NCBI GenBank assembly: GCA_937901905.1
Contig: CALDIF010000085.1
Location: 1-28,625 of the forward strand
Reading direction: 5' to 3'
DNA from: an uncultured Porphyromonadaceae bacterium
GTDB taxonomy: Bacteria > Bacteroidota > Bacteroidia > Bacteroidales > Muribaculaceae
Length of the DNA stretch: 28,625 nucleotides
Under the pieces are notes generated by a model that had not been told where the DNA came from, did no database searches, and saw only the letters and a program-made list of their open reading frames with translations. Positions 6,066-13,869 of this stretch are shown one piece after another (within the stretch, counting starts at the first letter, position 1; every line of letters starts with the position of its first letter). The position numbers were made by a program, and so were the translations under genes.

Positions 6066-7421
6066 CTACACCATAGGGATTGAAATGCCGTCCAACCGGC
6101 GATATAGGTTCAGGGCGTAAACATCGGTCATCGCGCTGATGTGGTCGAGCACGGCTTGCACTTTTTCGAACAGGGTAGGGGCGTTGATGTCGTACTGTTG
6201 CGGAAACTTGGTCAGCAACAACTGCGAGTAATTGCGCTCGGGGTGCATCACTGCCTCTATGAGTTTTTCAAGCAACAAATTGATGATGCGGTTGCCGGCG
6301 AGGTCGACGTCGACGACGTAACTCGCGCGGTACAGCCGTTGTCTTGCCAACTCGCTGCACGCCGTGTAGCCTGCCATCGCGCGCGGGCTGATGTGGTCGA
6401 TAAGCGTCCCCTCGAAACGTCCGGCGAGTATGTCCCGCTCGTGGGCCGCGAACGTGTCGGCACATTCTCGTACCAGCAGTCCCACTACACACGAGCGCAG
6501 ATACACCACCTTCTCGTTAGGATCGGTGACACGGTTCATCACCTCCCGCATGTGAGCGCGACGTTTCTCGTCAAAGAATGCCAACAACAGGCTCAAGGTC
6601 TCGTCGGTTGTGATGATTTTGAGTTTGTGCCCGTCTTCAATGTCCATCACCTGATAGCAGATGTCATCGGCAGCCTCAACGAGATACACAAGTGGGTGGC
6701 GGCAGTAACGCTCCGTGTCCACTCGCAGCAGTCCCAAGTGGCTTGCGATGCGCTCAAAGATTTCGCGCTCGCTCGTGAAAAAGCCGAACTTGCCGTTGTC
6801 CGCGGCATGGCGCGACGAGTAGGGATATTTCACTATTGCCGCCAGTGTGCTATAGGTCATCGCGAAGCCCCCCGGGCGGCGACCGTTAAACTGATGCACC
6901 AGTGCCCTGAGCGAGTTGGCATTGCCCTCGAAGTGTACGAGGTCGCTCCATTGCTCGGGGGTGAAATGTTCGCGCAGCACCCTGCCGCCGCCCTCGGCAA
7001 AGTAGGCCCCGATAGTCTTCTCGCCCGAGTGACCGAAGGGCGGGTTGCCGAGGTCGTGGGCAAGGCAGGCAGCGGCAACAATCTCGCCGATGGCATTCAA
7101 CTTGTCTGCCCACGGCTCACCCTGATAACGTGGCAACAGGCGGCTTGCCACCTCGCCCGATAGCGAGCGTCCCACGCATGCCACCTCCAGCGAGTGGGTC
7201 AGGCGGTTGTGCACGAATATACTGTCGGGCAAGGGGAATACTTGAGTCTTGTTTTGCAACCGGCGAAACGGTGAGGAAAATATCAGGCGGTCGTAGTCGC
7301 GCTCAAACTCGCTGCGCACGCCACCGCGATTTTCGTCGCGATAGTGCTCCAACCCGAGGCGTTCGTCGCTAATCAGGCTAGCCCATTGCATGGTCTGTAC
7401 TTGTGTGTTATCCGATTTCAT
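6066..7421 (-). CDS. dgt: Deoxyguanosine triphosphate triphosphohydrolase (HD superfamily)
   Basis: Dgt cleaves dGTP to deoxyguanosine and triphosphate, trimming the dNTP pool. The 451 residues carry the HD-domain metal ligands: H76 in RLTHSLEV, the H122-D123 pair in LAHDLGNPPFGHSGE, and D252 in EAADDICY. The N-terminal FERDYDRLIFSSPFRRLQNKTQVFP is the conserved Dgt opening. Length fits the family (about 440-500). The start overlaps the stop of the NusG-like gene (ATGA), so translation is coupled. Some dGTPases limit phage growth by depleting dGTP. That role is only a possibility here, since most Bacteroidetes seem to keep a Dgt as a housekeeping enzyme. Confidence 0.95.
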   Translation of the reverse strand: MKSDNTQVQTMQWASLISDERLGLEHYRDENRGGVRSEFERDYDRLIFSSPFRRLQNKTQVFPLPDSIFVHNRLTHSLEVACVGRSLSGEVASRLLPRYQGEPWADKLNAIGEIVAAACLAHDLGNPPFGHSGEKTIGAYFAEGGGRVLREHFTPEQWSDLVHFEGNANSLRALVHQFNGRRPGGFAMTYSTLAAIVKYPYSSRHAADNGKFGFFTSEREIFERIASHLGLLRVDTERYCRHPLVYLVEAADDICYQVMDIEDGHKLKIITTDETLSLLLAFFDEKRRAHMREVMNRVTDPNEKVVYLRSCVVGLLVRECADTFAAHERDILAGRFEGTLIDHISPRAMAGYTACSELARQRLYRASYVVDVDLAGNRIINLLLEKLIEAVMHPERNYSQLLLTKFPQQYDINAPTLFEKVQAVLDHISAMTDVYALNLYRRLDGISIPMV

Positions 7422-7990
7422 TGTTCTGTGATTTTCTCGAGCATTGACGGGTGAACAAACGCGGTGGCAACGGCAATAACGCCCTCGATGTGTACCACCA
7501 CGCGACGGTCGCCCTTGACACGCACGAACACGCCCTCGGCACCCTTGAACGTTCCGCCGATGATGCGCACCCTCTCGCCATGGGCAAAGTCACCCGGCTT
7601 GGGCGTGAGATACACGACATCTTCGACCGTCGCGCTCGCTATCGCCATGAAACTGTTCATCTGCACCTCGGGCACCACGAGAGGACGGCGTGTCGCTCGA
7701 TTAATGATGTAACGCACCGGCATGGACGTGCCCGACTTGTACCACTTCATCTCGCGCTCGGTGCAGTGTACGAACAGCAGGTTGTGTACCGACGGTTCCA
7801 ACCGGCGTTCCACCACGTTGCCACGCTCTCTTTTTACCACTCTCATCGGTACAAAGCACGTCAAACCATGAGCCTCCATGTCGTCCTTGACCGGTAACGC
7901 GCGGTTATAGGTCGCACGCATGGCGTACCACAGGCGAGGCTCGTTGGCACGGACCTCGGGTTTGTCGTAATTTATATTGTCAAGCGACAT
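7418..7990 (-). CDS. NusG/UpxY-family transcription antiterminator
   Basis: From ATG 7990 the protein has 190 residues. A longer reading frame would begin at a TTG at 8020, but that codon lies inside the -7 promoter box, so it is rejected. Residues 19-115 form a NusG N-terminal (NGN) domain, opening LWYAMRATYNRALPVKDDME and containing HNLLFVHCTERE. Residues 134-170 form a KOW domain (GERVRIIGGTFKGAEGVFVRV). Such specialised NusG paralogs bind RNA polymerase and suppress termination, in Bacteroides usually at capsule loci (UpxY). Here it is followed directly by dgt, with no polysaccharide cluster beyond it, so its target is unclear. It could also be a general NusG paralog. Confidence 0.85.
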   Translation of the reverse strand: MSLDNINYDKPEVRANEPRLWYAMRATYNRALPVKDDMEAHGLTCFVPMRVVKRERGNVVERRLEPSVHNLLFVHCTEREMKWYKSGTSMPVRYIINRATRRPLVVPEVQMNSFMAIASATVEDVVYLTPKPGDFAHGERVRIIGGTFKGAEGVFVRVKGDRRVVVHIEGVIAVATAFVHPSMLEKITEQ

Positions 7991-8017
7991 GAGAATCGGC
8001 GTTTGGTTTGTGTGCCA

Positions 8018-8025
8018 CAAAAGTA
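8018..8025 (-). promoter_or_regulatory. -7 box for the nusG-like / dgt pair
   Basis: The minus strand reads TACTTTTG, matching TAnnTTTG, 27 bases before ATG 7990. A weak CTTG lies 20 bases upstream. The box separates this pair from the restriction gene that ends at 8074 and decides the start codon of the NusG-like protein. Confidence 0.6.
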
Positions 8026-8073
8026 CAAAAAATCTTTATCCCATGCAAGGCTCGCGTCTGTTCCCCCCCGTTG

Positions 8074-10833
8074 TCACGTGGTGGCGCGTAGGTACAGGTC
8101 AAACAGGGCGGCGACGCAGTCGCTCTCGCTCATCGACGTGGCGAAGCCGTAGGCCGCCATGACAGCGCGGTCGTTGTTCTGGTGTGCGCGCCGCAGTTCC
8201 ACCGGCATCGTCACCTCGTCGTACAGGTCGGCGAGACTGCTGTCCGGGTACAACGCCCGCGCGTCGAGTATCGCCTGCGCCGTCGCCTCGATGCGCGCAC
8301 GTTGCTCACCCGTCACCTCCGGCCACACGAAGTTGTTGTAAACAATGTCTTTGCTATAACGGTAGTCGCTTTTTAATCGCCCACACACGGCACGCATCCA
8401 CGCCATGTGAACATTGCTCTCCAACACACCGAAGTGATACAACGTCGCATCGGGAATGATAAGAACAAGGTTGCTTGCGATCACATCGCTCCCGAGAAAC
8501 CCCATCGGCACATAACGTCGCCTTTCAGATGAAACGCTCGGTATAATGATATAATCACTCTCCGGCATTGTCTCTACATGGAACCTTGTCGGGCGGTCTG
8601 CGAGTTTCACAGTTCCCGGGCTGGGACTGGCAAGACGATAGTCTCGCACCGCTTCGACCCGTTTCAAGCAATTTGGCATCGAGCGCAACTCAGCAGGTGA
8701 ACAATCGCCGAGCCAAAGGCAATAACGGGGCTGACGATGGATGAACTCTTGCGCCCCATACCATGGGCGGAAATATTGAGCAGCTTTCGGTTCTTGCTTT
8801 ATAAACTCCTCCATCTCCTCTTTCTCAAAGAGATAGTTTCCGCCATCGATGGGCTTGTTGCCGATGCCAATTTCCGGCACGGCGCTGATGGGGTGCTGGC
8901 GGCTGCCGACGAACACGTCGGGCGCGTCGAGCAGGTAGGCATTGATGCGGTTTGCCTCGTAGCGGCGCTCGCCGTCGAAAATGACATGATTGCCGTGGCC
9001 GCCAATTGAGAAGCCGATGATGACACAGTGGACGTGGGCTTTGAGTGCTGCCTCGCTGTCCCAACGGAACGTGCGGTGAGCGAAGTCAATCGCCACCTTA
9101 TAATCACTGACGAGCGGCTGCCACAGGTTCGCCACCTGCTCACCCTGGCTGACGCTGTTGGTCGACACGAGGGCGGCACGGATGGAGGGGTTGACCTGCA
9201 TCATCTCGACGGCACGCTTATACCAGCAGCACACGTAGTCCATGTTGCCGACGTTTTTCCACTTGGAGCCGAACACGTCAATCATGTCCTGCTTCTGCCC
9301 CTTGCCCATCATACGCGCTCCCACGAAGGGTGGGTTGCCGATGATGTAGTCGAGGCGGTCGGGCGCGACGACGGTCGCCCAGTCGAGGCGCAGGGCGTTG
9401 CCCTCGATGATGTTGCCGTAGTGGCGCAGCGGCAGGAAGTCGATGTCGTAGCGGACGATGCGCTCGGTCTCCGCCATCATCTGCGCCTCGCTAATCCACA
9501 GCGCCGTGGTGGCGACGGTGACGGCGAAGTCGTTAATCTCGATGCCGTAAAAGCGGTTGATGCTCACCTTGATGGGGCTCTCCACGTCGAAGCCGATGAC
9601 GGACTTGCCGCCGTAGAGGACGGTGAGCACCTCGTTCTCGAGGCGGCGCAGCGAGAGGTAGGTCTCCGTCAGGAAGTTGCCGCTGCCGCACGCCGGGTCG
9701 AGGAAGGTGAGCGAGGCAAGTTTATCTTGGAACTCGCGCAGCCGCGCCTGTCGCGTGCGCTCCACCGTTATGGCGCGTATGTTGTCGAACTCCGCGCGCA
9801 GGTCGTCGAGGAAGAGCGGGTCGATGACCTTGTGGATATTCTCGATGCTCGTGTAGTGCATGCCACCGCTGCGACGCGTCTCGGGGTTGAGCGTACTCTC
9901 GAACACGGCACCGAAGATAGTGGGGGAAATCTCGCTCCAGTCGAAGTCGAGGCTCGCGTGTTGCAAGATCAATTCGCGCAATTCGGGTGTGAACTGCGGC
10001 ACGTCGATGACCTCGGCAAACAGTCCGCCGTTGGTGTAGGGAAAAGCCGCCAACTCGGCACGCAGATAGCGGCTGCGCCGCTCGGGTGGCGTGGCGAGCG
10101 TCTCGAAGAGGTCGCGCAGTGCCATGCGTGTCGCTCCGACATCGAAGAGCGCGAGATAGTCGTGAAACAGGTCGCGCGTGAAGATGCCGGCATCCTCGGC
10201 GTAGAGGCAAAAGACGAGGCGCACACACAGTATGTTGAGTTGGCGCAGCGTGCCGGGGTCGTTGTCGCCGTACTGCTCAAGCAGCGCGTCGTAGACCTTG
10301 CCTATAATCTCACCGGCTTGCATCGACACGCGCATCTCGCGAGCAAGATGCTCACTGCCGGTGTCAACAAGGAAACGCAGACGATGCCACTCGCGTCCGA
10401 GGTCTGCCACGCTTATCTGTTCGGGCTCGCCGTTGGGACGCTCCATGTCGTAGACGAGCATGCTCTCGAAGTTACAGGTGACCACCCAACGCGGATGGCG
10501 ACTGAGCGGCAGGCCGGCGATGTAACGCTTGGCTTGTTGAAACGGTGTGAGCAGCGAGCCGTCGCTCTGCTTGATGGGCTTGCGCAAGTCTTTGCCGAGG
10601 CTCTTTTGCTCTATCATCACGCGTGTGGCGGGCAGGTAACCGTCGATAAACGAGGTGTTGTCGAGCATCACCTGATCCTCAAACTCGATTAGTTCGGTGG
10701 GACGTTCCACACCCAGCACGTCATGTAGCAATTCAATCCAGAAGACCTGGCTCTCGCCTTTCTCGTATCCGCGTTGTGCCCAGCGTGAGGCGAACTCGGC
10801 GGCTTGTGTAGCCCGTTGCTTGTCGTCGTTCAT
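8074..10833 (-). CDS. MmeI-like (type IIL/IIG) restriction-modification fusion enzyme
   Basis: The single 919-residue chain combines nuclease, methyltransferase and target recognition. Near the N terminus, FIDGYLPATRVMIEQKS gives a PD-(D/E)xK-like site (D64, E75, K77), so cleavage activity is probably intact. A helical spacer follows. Methyltransferase motif I is FLDPACGSGNF (377-387) and motif IV is NPPF (500-503), typical of N6-adenine methylation. Residues about 620-820 correspond to the target recognition region, and VYNNFVWPE (831-839) begins the C-terminal part. Enzymes of this family methylate one strand and cut about 20 bases away, and need no separate subunits, which fits the absence of hsd-type neighbours. 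My hand count gives about 52% GC for 8401-8880 (the recognition region) against about 65% for 9361-9720. The recognition sequence cannot be read from the protein. Confidence 0.9.
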   Translation of the reverse strand: MNDDKQRATQAAEFASRWAQRGYEKGESQVFWIELLHDVLGVERPTELIEFEDQVMLDNTSFIDGYLPATRVMIEQKSLGKDLRKPIKQSDGSLLTPFQQAKRYIAGLPLSRHPRWVVTCNFESMLVYDMERPNGEPEQISVADLGREWHRLRFLVDTGSEHLAREMRVSMQAGEIIGKVYDALLEQYGDNDPGTLRQLNILCVRLVFCLYAEDAGIFTRDLFHDYLALFDVGATRMALRDLFETLATPPERRSRYLRAELAAFPYTNGGLFAEVIDVPQFTPELRELILQHASLDFDWSEISPTIFGAVFESTLNPETRRSGGMHYTSIENIHKVIDPLFLDDLRAEFDNIRAITVERTRQARLREFQDKLASLTFLDPACGSGNFLTETYLSLRRLENEVLTVLYGGKSVIGFDVESPIKVSINRFYGIEINDFAVTVATTALWISEAQMMAETERIVRYDIDFLPLRHYGNIIEGNALRLDWATVVAPDRLDYIIGNPPFVGARMMGKGQKQDMIDVFGSKWKNVGNMDYVCCWYKRAVEMMQVNPSIRAALVSTNSVSQGEQVANLWQPLVSDYKVAIDFAHRTFRWDSEAALKAHVHCVIIGFSIGGHGNHVIFDGERRYEANRINAYLLDAPDVFVGSRQHPISAVPEIGIGNKPIDGGNYLFEKEEMEEFIKQEPKAAQYFRPWYGAQEFIHRQPRYCLWLGDCSPAELRSMPNCLKRVEAVRDYRLASPSPGTVKLADRPTRFHVETMPESDYIIIPSVSSERRRYVPMGFLGSDVIASNLVLIIPDATLYHFGVLESNVHMAWMRAVCGRLKSDYRYSKDIVYNNFVWPEVTGEQRARIEATAQAILDARALYPDSSLADLYDEVTMPVELRRAHQNNDRAVMAAYGFATSMSESDCVAALFDLYLRATT

Positions 10834-10860
10834 AGTCGGTCGTTTGTCGTTAGTTTAGTG

Positions 10861-10868
10861 CAAAGGTA
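10861..10868 (-). promoter_or_regulatory. -7 box of the restriction-modification gene
   Basis: The minus strand reads TACCTTTG, an exact TAnnTTTG match, 27 bases before ATG 10833. Its -33 position, about 20 bases upstream, falls on the -7 box of the divergent metallophosphoesterase promoter. Confidence 0.65.
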
Positions 10869-10891
10869 CAAAAAACTCTCAAGATTTTTTG

Positions 10892-10899
10892 TATCTTTG
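10892..10899 (+). promoter_or_regulatory. -7 box of the metallophosphoesterase gene
   Basis: TATCTTTG matches TAnnTTTG exactly, 37 bases before ATG 10937. Its -33 region overlaps the -7 box of the leftward promoter at 10861-10868, so the two promoters share one RNA polymerase footprint. Confidence 0.65.
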
Positions 10900-10936
10900 C
10901 GGTGTAAGCCGTGATTATCACTAAATATCCTACACG

Positions 10937-12760
10937 ATGAAACGATTTGATTTTATACTGTTATTCTTGCTCACCGCAGTAGTGGTGTGGGCTCAGCGTA
11001 TCGCAATACTCAGCGATATTCATGTCAGTCCGGGCAATGTCAACGAGGGCAAACTCATTGAGGCGATAGGCGAAATTAACGCCGCCGACTATGATGCCGT
11101 GATGGTGACCGGTGACCTGACCAATCAGGGTGCCGACGATGAACTCACTCACGTGAAGTCGTTATTGGACGGCATCAAACATCAGTTATATGTTATTCCG
11201 GGCAATCACGAGAACAACTGGAGCCAAAGCGCGTGTAAGACCTTTAACGACCTGTGGGGAAGCGACCGCTTTGTTTTCACGATTGACTCGCTCGTCGTGG
11301 TGGGCATGAATTGCGGACCGTTCATGAAGATGGGCGACGGACACATCAAGCGGGAAGACTTGTTATGGCTCGACCGCACCCTTGCCGAGGCGGTCAAGCC
11401 CGGCATGCAAGTGTTGAGTGTCAATCACTATCCGCTGCTCGACGACCTCGACAACTATCGCGATTATATTGCCGTGCTCAAGAAGTATCCTGTCATTACC
11501 CATCAGAGCGGGCATTACCACGCGTGGCGACAGTATGAAACCGACCGCATTAGCGGGGTTATGGTGCGAGCCCTCGACATGGGCGGTGGCGACTATGGCT
11601 ACTCGATCATGGACATTGACCGCAAGCGGCAGATTATCCGCGTCTGCAATAAGCCGTTGGGCAAGCAACCCGAATTGAAATATGCCTACAAGATTAATAC
11701 CGACTTCGATGACAATCAGCCGCCCCTGCCCGTTGGGGCGAGTAGTGTGCCCCGATGTGACATCAGCCTTGTTATTGCCGATGAGGCATCAATATTCACG
11801 CGAGTCGGTGTAGACAAGACGAGTGTGTATTACGGCAACTCCTCGGGTATGGTGACTGCTATCGATAAGAATACCGGCGAACGCCGTTGGCAAGTGAAGA
11901 CCGACGCGATGTTGTTTGCCCGTCCGGCGGTTGCCGGCAACATAGTCGTGGCTCCGACAGCCGACCGTCGCCTGTTGTGGATAGATGCCCGTACGGGCAA
12001 GGTCATGCACAGTCACGAGGCCGCCGGCCCCTACGTTGCCGACGGTGTTGTCGTGGGCGACGTGCTGTATCAAGGCGGTTACAAGTGTTTTGAAGCGTGG
12101 AATGTGAAGCGACACAAGTTGCTGTGGCGTTACGACTCGATCGACAACTATTGTCAAGCCGAGCCCGTCGTTGACGGCAACGACGTGGTGTTCGGCGCTT
12201 GGGACACCCGGTTGCGCTGTTTGGACAAGCGCACCGGTGCGTTGCGCTGGCAGTGGTCTAACGGTCAGGATCGCAATTTGTTCAGTCCCGGTAATGTCGT
12301 GCCCGTCGTGACACCCGATAGGGTTGTTATTGTTGCGCCCGACCGTGTCACCACTTGTATTGACCGACGCACAGGCGAGCAAGTGTGGCGCGAGAAAAAC
12401 GAGCACCGCGTGCGCGAGAGTCTCGGTCACAATGCCGATTGTACGGTGGCTTACGCCAAGACTATGGATGGTGACATTGTCGCAATGAGTACCGGCGAAC
12501 ACTACGAATTACTGTGGACCGAAGATGCCGGCTTCGGCTACGAGCACGCTCCGTGTATAGTCCTTGAGCACAAGGGACTGATATTCGCGGGCTCGAGGCG
12601 CGGAATGCTTGCCGTATTCGATGCCGCGACCCACTCGCGATTGGCATGTTACGCCCTGGGCTCGAGCGAGGTTAATGGGTTTGACATCGACCCGAGCACG
12701 GGCGACGTGTACTGCTCGTTGATCGAGGGCAAGATTTACCGCATTGCGGTGAACGAGTGA
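10937..12760 (+). CDS. Exported metallophosphoesterase with PQQ-like beta-propeller
   Basis: The 607-residue protein starts with a signal peptide (MKRFDFILLFLLTAVVVWA, cut before QR). Residues 21-240 are a calcineurin-like phosphoesterase with all metal motifs: SDIH (D27, H29), VTGD (D60), PGNHE (N90, H91), NHYPL (H164) and GHYH (H193, H195). Residues about 275-607 form a repeat propeller with PQQ-type strands, such as VTAIDKNTGERRWQVK, LLWIDARTGKVMH and CIDRRTGEQVWREK. It would act in the periplasm or at the cell surface. The substrate is unknown; the propeller may bind a partner or carbohydrate rather than PQQ, since no dehydrogenase residues are seen. It stands alone between the divergent restriction gene and repeat array C. 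Confidence 0.9.
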   Translation: MKRFDFILLFLLTAVVVWAQRIAILSDIHVSPGNVNEGKLIEAIGEINAADYDAVMVTGDLTNQGADDELTHVKSLLDGIKHQLYVIPGNHENNWSQSACKTFNDLWGSDRFVFTIDSLVVVGMNCGPFMKMGDGHIKREDLLWLDRTLAEAVKPGMQVLSVNHYPLLDDLDNYRDYIAVLKKYPVITHQSGHYHAWRQYETDRISGVMVRALDMGGGDYGYSIMDIDRKRQIIRVCNKPLGKQPELKYAYKINTDFDDNQPPLPVGASSVPRCDISLVIADEASIFTRVGVDKTSVYYGNSSGMVTAIDKNTGERRWQVKTDAMLFARPAVAGNIVVAPTADRRLLWIDARTGKVMHSHEAAGPYVADGVVVGDVLYQGGYKCFEAWNVKRHKLLWRYDSIDNYCQAEPVVDGNDVVFGAWDTRLRCLDKRTGALRWQWSNGQDRNLFSPGNVVPVVTPDRVVIVAPDRVTTCIDRRTGEQVWREKNEHRVRESLGHNADCTVAYAKTMDGDIVAMSTGEHYELLWTEDAGFGYEHAPCIVLEHKGLIFAGSRRGMLAVFDAATHSRLACYALGSSEVNGFDIDPSTGDVYCSLIEGKIYRIAVNE

Positions 12761-12791
12761 GCCCTCGTGACGGCTGTGTCACTTTCTTTAA

Positions 12792-12879
12792 TCGTTAATT
12801 CGATTACTCGACTGCTCGATTACTCGATTACTCGATTGCTCGATTATTCGAATGCTCGATTACTCGAATGTTCGTTAAT
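12792..12879. repeat. 8-bp TCGA array, copy C (11 units)
   Basis: Nine TCGA units lie at 12800, 12808, 12816, 12824, 12832, 12840, 12848, 12856 and 12864 without a single phase shift. The array is bounded on both sides, still in phase, by the same unit TCGTTAAT (12792 and 12872). Variable parts are TTAC (four times), CTGC, TTGC, TTAT, ATGC and ATGT. It fills most of the gap between the metallophosphoesterase and Nudix genes and ends 15 bases before the Nudix ATG. Confidence 0.9.
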
Positions 12880-12894
12880 CATTGAACAAGTTAT

Positions 12895-13440
12895 ATGATA
12901 GAGAAATGGAAAACCCTTGAGAGCCGTTACCTGTTTCGCCGACCATGGCTCACGGCTCGTGTTGACCGCGTGCAGTTGCCCGACGGTCGTGTCAATCCCG
13001 AGCATTATGTGCTCGAATATCCCGATTGGGTCAACGTTATCGCGATTACAGCGAGCGGTGACTACGTCTTCATCAAGCAATATCGTCATGCTCTTGCCGA
13101 CGTGTTTACCGAATTGTGTGCCGGTGTGATGGAGCCCGGCGAGACACCCGAACAAGCGGCACGACGCGAATTGCTTGAGGAAACAGGTTACGGTGGCGGA
13201 CAATGGCATGAACTCATGACGATTGCCCAAAATCCGAGTACGTGTAACAATATGACACATTGTTTCATTGCGACCGGTGTGGCGCGTGTTGACAGTCAGC
13301 ACCTTGATGGCGGTGAAGACATTGAAGTGGTGCTGCTTGGTGCCGAACAGGTGGTCGAACTCCTGCAGCACGACATGATGAAGCAAGCGTTAATGGCTGC
13401 GCCCCTGTGGCGTCACCTCTACGAGGCACGAAACATCTAA
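12895..13440 (+). CDS. Nudix hydrolase, ADP-ribose pyrophosphatase-like
   Basis: The 181-residue cytoplasmic enzyme has an intact Nudix box. GVMEPGETPEQAARRELLEE followed by TGY (residues 77-99) fits GX5EX7REUXEEXGU, with the catalytic glutamates E92, E95 and E96 present. The preceding FIKQYRHALADVFTELCAGV and the later AQNPSTCNN are typical of the ADP-ribose / nucleoside-diphosphate-sugar branch, so cleavage of ADP-ribose to AMP and ribose 5-phosphate is the likely reaction. Exact substrate preference cannot be decided here. The ATG follows repeat array C by 15 bases and I find no clear TAnnTTTG box of its own. Confidence 0.92.
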   Translation: MIEKWKTLESRYLFRRPWLTARVDRVQLPDGRVNPEHYVLEYPDWVNVIAITASGDYVFIKQYRHALADVFTELCAGVMEPGETPEQAARRELLEETGYGGGQWHELMTIAQNPSTCNNMTHCFIATGVARVDSQHLDGGEDIEVVLLGAEQVVELLQHDMMKQALMAAPLWRHLYEARNI

Positions 13441-13578
13441 GGTGTAAAAATGTTTCAATAATAAAAATTCATGCTCGCTATGCTTACATTTTCGTGTTTT
13501 TGACCCGACTTTTGCTAATTATTGTTAACCGGGCAAATTTTTTTTGTGACAAATTATTGCCAACTCCAAAAATGATAT

Positions 13579-13586
13579 TAACTTTG
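13579..13586 (+). promoter_or_regulatory. -7 box of the small RNA candidate
   Basis: TAACTTTG matches TAnnTTTG exactly inside a 430-base stretch without a protein gene. About 20 bases upstream the sequence is only a weak match (TATT/TTGC). No open frame of useful length follows, but a terminator is found 130 bases downstream. Confidence 0.6.
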
Positions 13587-13592
13587 CGGCGG

Positions 13593-13742
13593 TTTTCATG
13601 GTATTAGTTTTTTAAGGTTATGAGTACGACCTCTTGACGCTGGGAAGCGGCAAAGGTTGGACCTTTTTTACAAAGGTTTGTTAATGGTACTTTAAAGGTT
13701 AATTAGTTAAGCAATCCCCGACGAGAGTCGAGGATTTTTTTT
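13593..13742 (+). ncRNA. Candidate structured small RNA, about 150 nt
   Basis: This accounts for the middle of the 13441-13869 gap. A promoter box (13579-13586) is followed by a stem-loop at 13627-13659 (CGACCT-c-TTG-a-CGCT, GGGA loop, AGCG-g-CAA-AGGTTG), with about 13 pairs, one bulge and one A-G mismatch. A short T6 run lies at 13664-13669. Four AAGGTT copies lie between 13614 and 13700. The region ends in a hairpin with eight T. Only five-codon frames are present. The 5' end is estimated from the box. It could be a 6S-like RNA or the Bacteroidales-1 type, but I cannot assign a family by eye. Confidence 0.5.
13715..13742 (+). terminator. Intrinsic terminator of the small RNA candidate
   Basis: TCCCCGAC (13715-13722) pairs with GTCGAGGA (13727-13734) around a GAGA loop, with one C-A mismatch, and is followed by eight T (13735-13742). 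This is a classic Rho-independent signal on the plus strand. Confidence 0.85.
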
Positions 13743-13805
13743 GCCCGTAAATTACTGTGCCGCCCCCTTAACTTCACCAACCCTCGTTATCCGCTGCCGT
13801 CGGAT

Positions 13806-13849
13806 CAAATACCGCGCGGCAGGAGCGAAAGCCTGCCGCGCGGTATTTG
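13806..13849. terminator. Strong hairpin between convergent transcripts
   Basis: CAAATACCGCGCGGCAGG (13806-13823) and its exact reverse complement (13832-13849) form an 18-bp stem around an 8-base loop. It lies just beyond the stop of the minus-strand membrane protein gene. On the minus strand the stem ends in ATTTG rather than a long U run, so it may act as a 3'-end stabiliser or a weak terminator. Confidence 0.7.
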
Positions 13850-13869
13850 TTTCAACGGTCGGTCGGGTA

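Noticed and set aside
6141..7163. 340-codon open frame on the plus strand inside dgt
   Set aside because: It is antisense to a gene with all Dgt motifs and lacks a promoter or recognisable domain.
9028..10692. 554-codon open frame on the plus strand inside the restriction-modification gene
   Set aside because: It is antisense to a well-supported family member in a GC-rich stretch, and its protein is low-complexity, rich in Val, Asp, His and Glu, with no domain I recognise.
13598..13637. Five-codon frames MVLVF and MSTTS at the start of the small RNA candidate, as attenuation leader peptides
   Set aside because: No plus-strand gene follows the terminator within reach, so there is nothing to attenuate, and the frames are too short to judge.
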